Of a stretch of 64,000 nucleotides of DNA, positions 61,281-64,000 are shown in pieces. The stretch lies in NCBI RefSeq assembly GCF_017744835.1, contig NZ_JAGIAM010000001.1, forward strand, positions 186,001-250,000. The letters run 5' to 3'. The notes beneath the pieces were generated by a model, which saw only the letters and a program-made list of their open reading frames with translations, was not told the DNA's origin and did no database searches. Numbering within the stretch: position 1 is the stretch's first letter; each line of letters starts with the position of its first letter. This DNA comes from Sphingomonas sp. GTDB taxonomy: Bacteria; Pseudomonadota; Alphaproteobacteria; Sphingomonadales; Sphingomonadaceae. The translations under genes and the position numbers were made by a program.

Positions 61281-61302
61281 GGGCGGCCTAACCGGACCGC
61301 CC
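61281..61302 (-). terminator. Terminator downstream of the ABC-2 permease gene
   Basis: GGGCGG and CCGCCC pair around a 10-nt loop (61281-61302). On the minus strand the stem is followed by TTTTGCG. It lies between the permease gene and argD. Confidence 0.7.
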
Positions 61303-61408
61303 GGAGCGGGTGTTTAGGGGCAGCGTCCCGGGTGCGTCAATATTCGTTTCGGTGCGAGGGCCATAGCGCCCGTGAATCGCCTCCTCCGCTTGCGGGAGGG
61401 GAAGTCGC

Positions 61409-62260
61409 CTAGTTCTTCATCTTCCAGCCGCGGCGGAGCAGCCAATAGCAGAACAGCCCCAGCGCCGCGTTGAGCGCGAGGATGATCCCGCTGCCCGTCA
61501 CGATCGGCGAGTCGGCCACGCCCAGGAAGCCGTAGCGGAAGCCCGAGATGATGTAGAAGAAGGGATTGAGGTGGCTGATCGTCTGGAACAGCGGCGCCAG
61601 CTTGTCGACCGAATAGAAGGTCCCGGAGAGCAGCGAGAGCGGCGCGACCACGAAATTGGTGACCGCGGCAGCGTGATCGAACTTCTCCGCCCAGATCGAG
61701 GTCAGCACGCCGAGGAACGACAGGAACAGCGCACCGAGGAAGCCGAACCAGATCACGGCCCAGAAGTGCATCGGCGCGACGTGCACGCCGGGCCACAGCA
61801 GCATCGCCACCCACACTGCAGTGCCGACGCAGAAGGCGCGCGTCACTGCGCCGCCGCAGATGCCGGCGAGGAGCTCGCCGGTCGAGAGCGGCGGCATCAG
61901 ATAGTCGACGATCGTGCCCTGGATCTTGCCGACGAGCAGCGAGAAGCTGGAATTGGCGAAGGCATTCTGCAGCATGCCCATCACGATCAGGCCGGGCGCG
62001 ATGAAATCGGCGAAGTGGATCGCATGGCCCTGCACCTCGACGGTACGGCCGCTGCCGCCCAGCGCGACGGTGAAGATCACCAGGAACAGCAGCGTCGTGA
62101 CCGCGGGCGCCCAGATCGTCTGGAGCTGCACCTTGAAGAAACGGCGCACCTCCTTGATATAGAGGGTACGCAATCCTCCCCAGTTCACGTTGCGAATCAC
62201 CGGAACGCCGGGCTCGGGGAGGCTATGACCGATTTCGGGGCTATCGGGGTGGCTGCTCAT
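61409..62260 (-). CDS. ABC-2 type transporter permease
   Basis: A 283-aa permease with six helices (IWAPAVTTLLFLVIF, FIAPGLIVMGMLQNAF, VTRAFCVGTAVWVAMLLW, FWAVIWFGFLGALFLSFLGVL, VVAPLSLLSGTFYSV, GSGIILALNAALGLFCYWLL). The family signature FIAPGLIVMGMLQNAF and SPLSLLSGTFYS-like segments occur in YadH-type drug or lipid ABC-2 exporters. No ATPase gene is adjacent in the window; the partner lies elsewhere. A partial G/C repeat follows at 61379-61400. Confidence 0.9.
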   Translation of the reverse strand: MSSHPDSPEIGHSLPEPGVPVIRNVNWGGLRTLYIKEVRRFFKVQLQTIWAPAVTTLLFLVIFTVALGGSGRTVEVQGHAIHFADFIAPGLIVMGMLQNAFANSSFSLLVGKIQGTIVDYLMPPLSTGELLAGICGGAVTRAFCVGTAVWVAMLLWPGVHVAPMHFWAVIWFGFLGALFLSFLGVLTSIWAEKFDHAAAVTNFVVAPLSLLSGTFYSVDKLAPLFQTISHLNPFFYIISGFRYGFLGVADSPIVTGSGIILALNAALGLFCYWLLRRGWKMKN

Positions 62261-62312
62261 CGCGGGTTCGCGTAGACGCTGGCCGCGCCGCCTGCAAGTT
62301 GAAGGAAGTGAC

Positions 62313-62981
62313 GTGAGCTGGACCGACGAGCGTATCGAGACGCTGAAGAAGATGTGGGACAGCGGCATGACCGCCACCCAGATCGCCGAGGAGCTGGGCG
62401 GCGTGTCGCGCAATGCCGTGATCGGCAAGGCGCATCGCCTTGGCCTGCCGTCGCGCCCGTCGCCGGTAAAGCCCAACGAAGCCAAGGCCGAACCCGCACC
62501 CAAGCCGACTCCTGCGCCCGCCCCGGCGCCCGCTGCCGCAGCACCCCAGCCGGCCGCGCCCAAGCCGGCGCCCGCTGCTCCGGCACCGCGCGCCGAAGCG
62601 CCGGCAGCCGACGCCGCGACGCCCGCACCGACGCGTCCCGACGGCCCCGTGCTCCGCTCGGTCGGCCCCGGCGGCTTCGTGCGCCAGAACCCCGGCGAAC
62701 AGGCCCCGCCGATCGCGCCGGCCCCGCCGCGCCGCCTCGTCCCCGCCAAGCCGAGCGAGGCGATCGCGGGCAAGACCAGCCTGCTCGACCTCAACGACCG
62801 CATCTGCAAATGGCCGCTCGGCCATCCGGGTGAGCCCGATTTCCATTTCTGCGGCGACAAGGTGAACCCGGGCTTCCCCTATTGCGTCGCGCATTGCGGC
62901 CAGGCCTATCAGGCGCAGCTGCCGCGCCGCGACCGTCGCCCTCCGCCCCCGCTGCCCTTCGGCGGCACCCGAGTGCGCTAG
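62313..62981 (+). CDS. gcrA: GcrA family cell-cycle regulator
   Basis: A 222-aa GcrA. The N-terminal DNA-binding region (SWTDERIETLKKMWDSGMTATQIAEELGGVSRNAVIGKAHRLGL) is complete; a Pro/Ala linker of about 80 residues separates it from the C-terminal conserved domain with RICKWPLGHPG and FCGDKVNPGFPYCVAHC. GcrA works with CcrM methylation to tune transcription of cell-division genes in alphaproteobacteria. The start is GTG with GAAGGAAG upstream. Confidence 0.94.
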   Translation: MSWTDERIETLKKMWDSGMTATQIAEELGGVSRNAVIGKAHRLGLPSRPSPVKPNEAKAEPAPKPTPAPAPAPAAAAPQPAAPKPAPAAPAPRAEAPAADAATPAPTRPDGPVLRSVGPGGFVRQNPGEQAPPIAPAPPRRLVPAKPSEAIAGKTSLLDLNDRICKWPLGHPGEPDFHFCGDKVNPGFPYCVAHCGQAYQAQLPRRDRRPPPPLPFGGTRVR

Positions 62982-63104
62982 GGCGGGCGCTCCGCACATT
63001 TTGCCCAGAGCCCCGCTCCGGTCGCCTGCCGGAGCGGTCGCTGCCCTGTGGATAACTAGCGCCTTCGCTTGCGCGCGCGACTCCCTGCCTCCTATACCCT
63101 TGCC

Positions 63105-64000
63105 ATGTCAGAAGACCTGTTTGCCGCCCCCGGCGTACCCTCCGGCACCTATGACGCCTCGTCGATCGAAGTCCTGGAAGGGCTCGAGCCGGTCCGGCGG
63201 CGCCCCGGCATGTACATCGGCGGCACCGACGAGCGCGCGCTCCACCACCTCGCTGCCGAGATCCTCGACAATGCGATGGACGAAGCGGTGGCGGGGCATG
63301 CCAATCGAATCGAGATCCAGCTCGAGGTCGGCAACCGGCTGACGATCGTCGACAACGGGCGCGGCATGCCGATCGACCCGCACCCGAAGTTCCCCGACAA
63401 GTCGGCGCTCGAAGTGATCCTCTCGATGCTCCACTCGGGCGGCAAGTTCAGCGGCAAGGCCTATGCGACCTCGGGCGGCCTGCACGGCGTCGGCATCTCG
63501 GTGGTCAATGCGCTGTCGTGCGACACGGTGGTCGAAGTCGCGCGCGACCGGCAGCTCTATCGCCAGCGCTTCAGCAAGGGGCAGACGCTCGGGCCGCTCG
63601 AACATCTCGGCGGCACGCCCAACCGGCGCGGCACTTCGGTCGCCTTCACGCCCGACCCCGAGATCTTCGGGCCCGAACTGCACTTCAAGCCGGCGCGGCT
63701 CTACAAGCTAGCGCGGTCTAAGGCCTATCTGTTCGCCGGAGTCGAGATCCGCTGGAAGTGCGATCCCGAGCTGATCGCCGACAATGAGATTCCCGCCGAG
63801 GCGGTGTTCCAGTTCCCCGGCGGCCTCGCCGACCACCTCAAGGAGCAGCTCGGCACGCGCGAATGCGCCACCGCCGAATTCTTCTCGGGCGCGCAGGACT
63901 TCCCCGGCGAGGACCAGGGCCGCGTCGAATGGGCGGTGGCCTGGCCGCTGTGGAGCGACGGCAGCTACAGCTGGTACTGCAACACCATCCCGACGCCCGA
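63105..64000 (+). CDS. parE: DNA topoisomerase IV subunit B, C-terminus beyond window
   Basis: The first 298 residues of ParE are in view; the gene runs off the right edge. The GHKL ATPase fold is clear: EILDNAMDEA, VDNGRGMPIDPHPKF, GGLHGVGISVVNAL. It relaxes and decatenates DNA with ParC. ATG at 63105. The preceding 120 bp hold the gcrA-parE gap. Confidence 0.95.
   Translation, partial: MSEDLFAAPGVPSGTYDASSIEVLEGLEPVRRRPGMYIGGTDERALHHLAAEILDNAMDEAVAGHANRIEIQLEVGNRLTIVDNGRGMPIDPHPKFPDKSALEVILSMLHSGGKFSGKAYATSGGLHGVGISVVNALSCDTVVEVARDRQLYRQRFSKGQTLGPLEHLGGTPNRRGTSVAFTPDPEIFGPELHFKPARLYKLARSKAYLFAGVEIRWKCDPELIADNEIPAEAVFQFPGGLADHLKEQLGTRECATAEFFSGAQDFPGEDQGRVEWAVAWPLWSDGSYSWYCNTIPTP

Overview
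The window is high-GC DNA (about two thirds G+C by eye) from an alphaproteobacterium, most likely a sphingomonad (Sphingomonas or a near relative). Pointers to this are a GcrA-type cell-cycle regulator beside parE, a petABC cytochrome bc1 operon, the CobS/CobT pair with a J-domain gene and BolA nearby, the very long NAD-dependent glutamate dehydrogenase, and short G/C-rich inverted repeats between genes. The placement rests on gene content read by eye, not on a search.

Layout. (1) 1-10381, all on the minus strand: part of a contractile-injection (eCIS, phage-tail-like) locus. It reads sheath, tube, T4-type baseplate chaperone-like protein, a Pro/Ala-rich protein, DUF4255 protein, AAA+ ATPase, a small protein, and a very large DUF4157 (eCIS core domain) protein that runs off the left edge. 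Five consecutive genes are joined by ATGA stop/start overlaps. The 486-bp region upstream of the sheath gene (10382-10867) is AT-richer and holds several inverted repeats. (2) 10868-15310: cupin, Gfo/Idh/MocA oxidoreductase, esterase-like hydrolase and a LysR regulator, divergent from a small gene plus DoxX; then tRNA-Thr(CGT). (3) 15691-21629: PAS-domain protein and NAD-glutamate dehydrogenase. (4) 21686-26804: an iron-acquisition block (PepSY membrane protein, PiuC-type hydroxylase, Sel1-repeat protein, TonB-dependent receptor) with three Fur-box-like 19-mers. (5) 26802-36349: RHH protein, CobT, CobS, then an HxlR regulator divergent from an eight-gene operon of small VOC, GST, SRPBCC and DUF proteins, a repeat-containing non-coding stretch, the J-domain gene and BolA. 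(6) 36352-45957: GST, pirin, alpha/beta hydrolase, MpaB-type protein, YchF, a MerR-controlled glutaredoxin-MauE module with a His/Met-rich secreted protein, a nucleotide pyrophosphatase and a MaoC dehydratase. (7) 45954-64000: mostly housekeeping genes: apt, petABC, trmL, hemF, lipB, queE/queC, hslO, argF/argD, an ABC-2 permease, gcrA and the start of parE.

The most unusual content is the eCIS locus. Its sheath appears to carry an internally duplicated domain, and its terminal DUF4157 protein has a helical region after the metallopeptidase-like motif but no toxin domain that I recognise before the window ends. Other points worth checking are the shared Fur-like boxes, the 21-bp-spaced operator-like repeats at hxlR, the apparent insertion of the HxlR/VOC module between the J-domain gene and cobS, and the MerR-type operator. 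I saw no insertion sequence, CRISPR array, rRNA gene or phage integrase.
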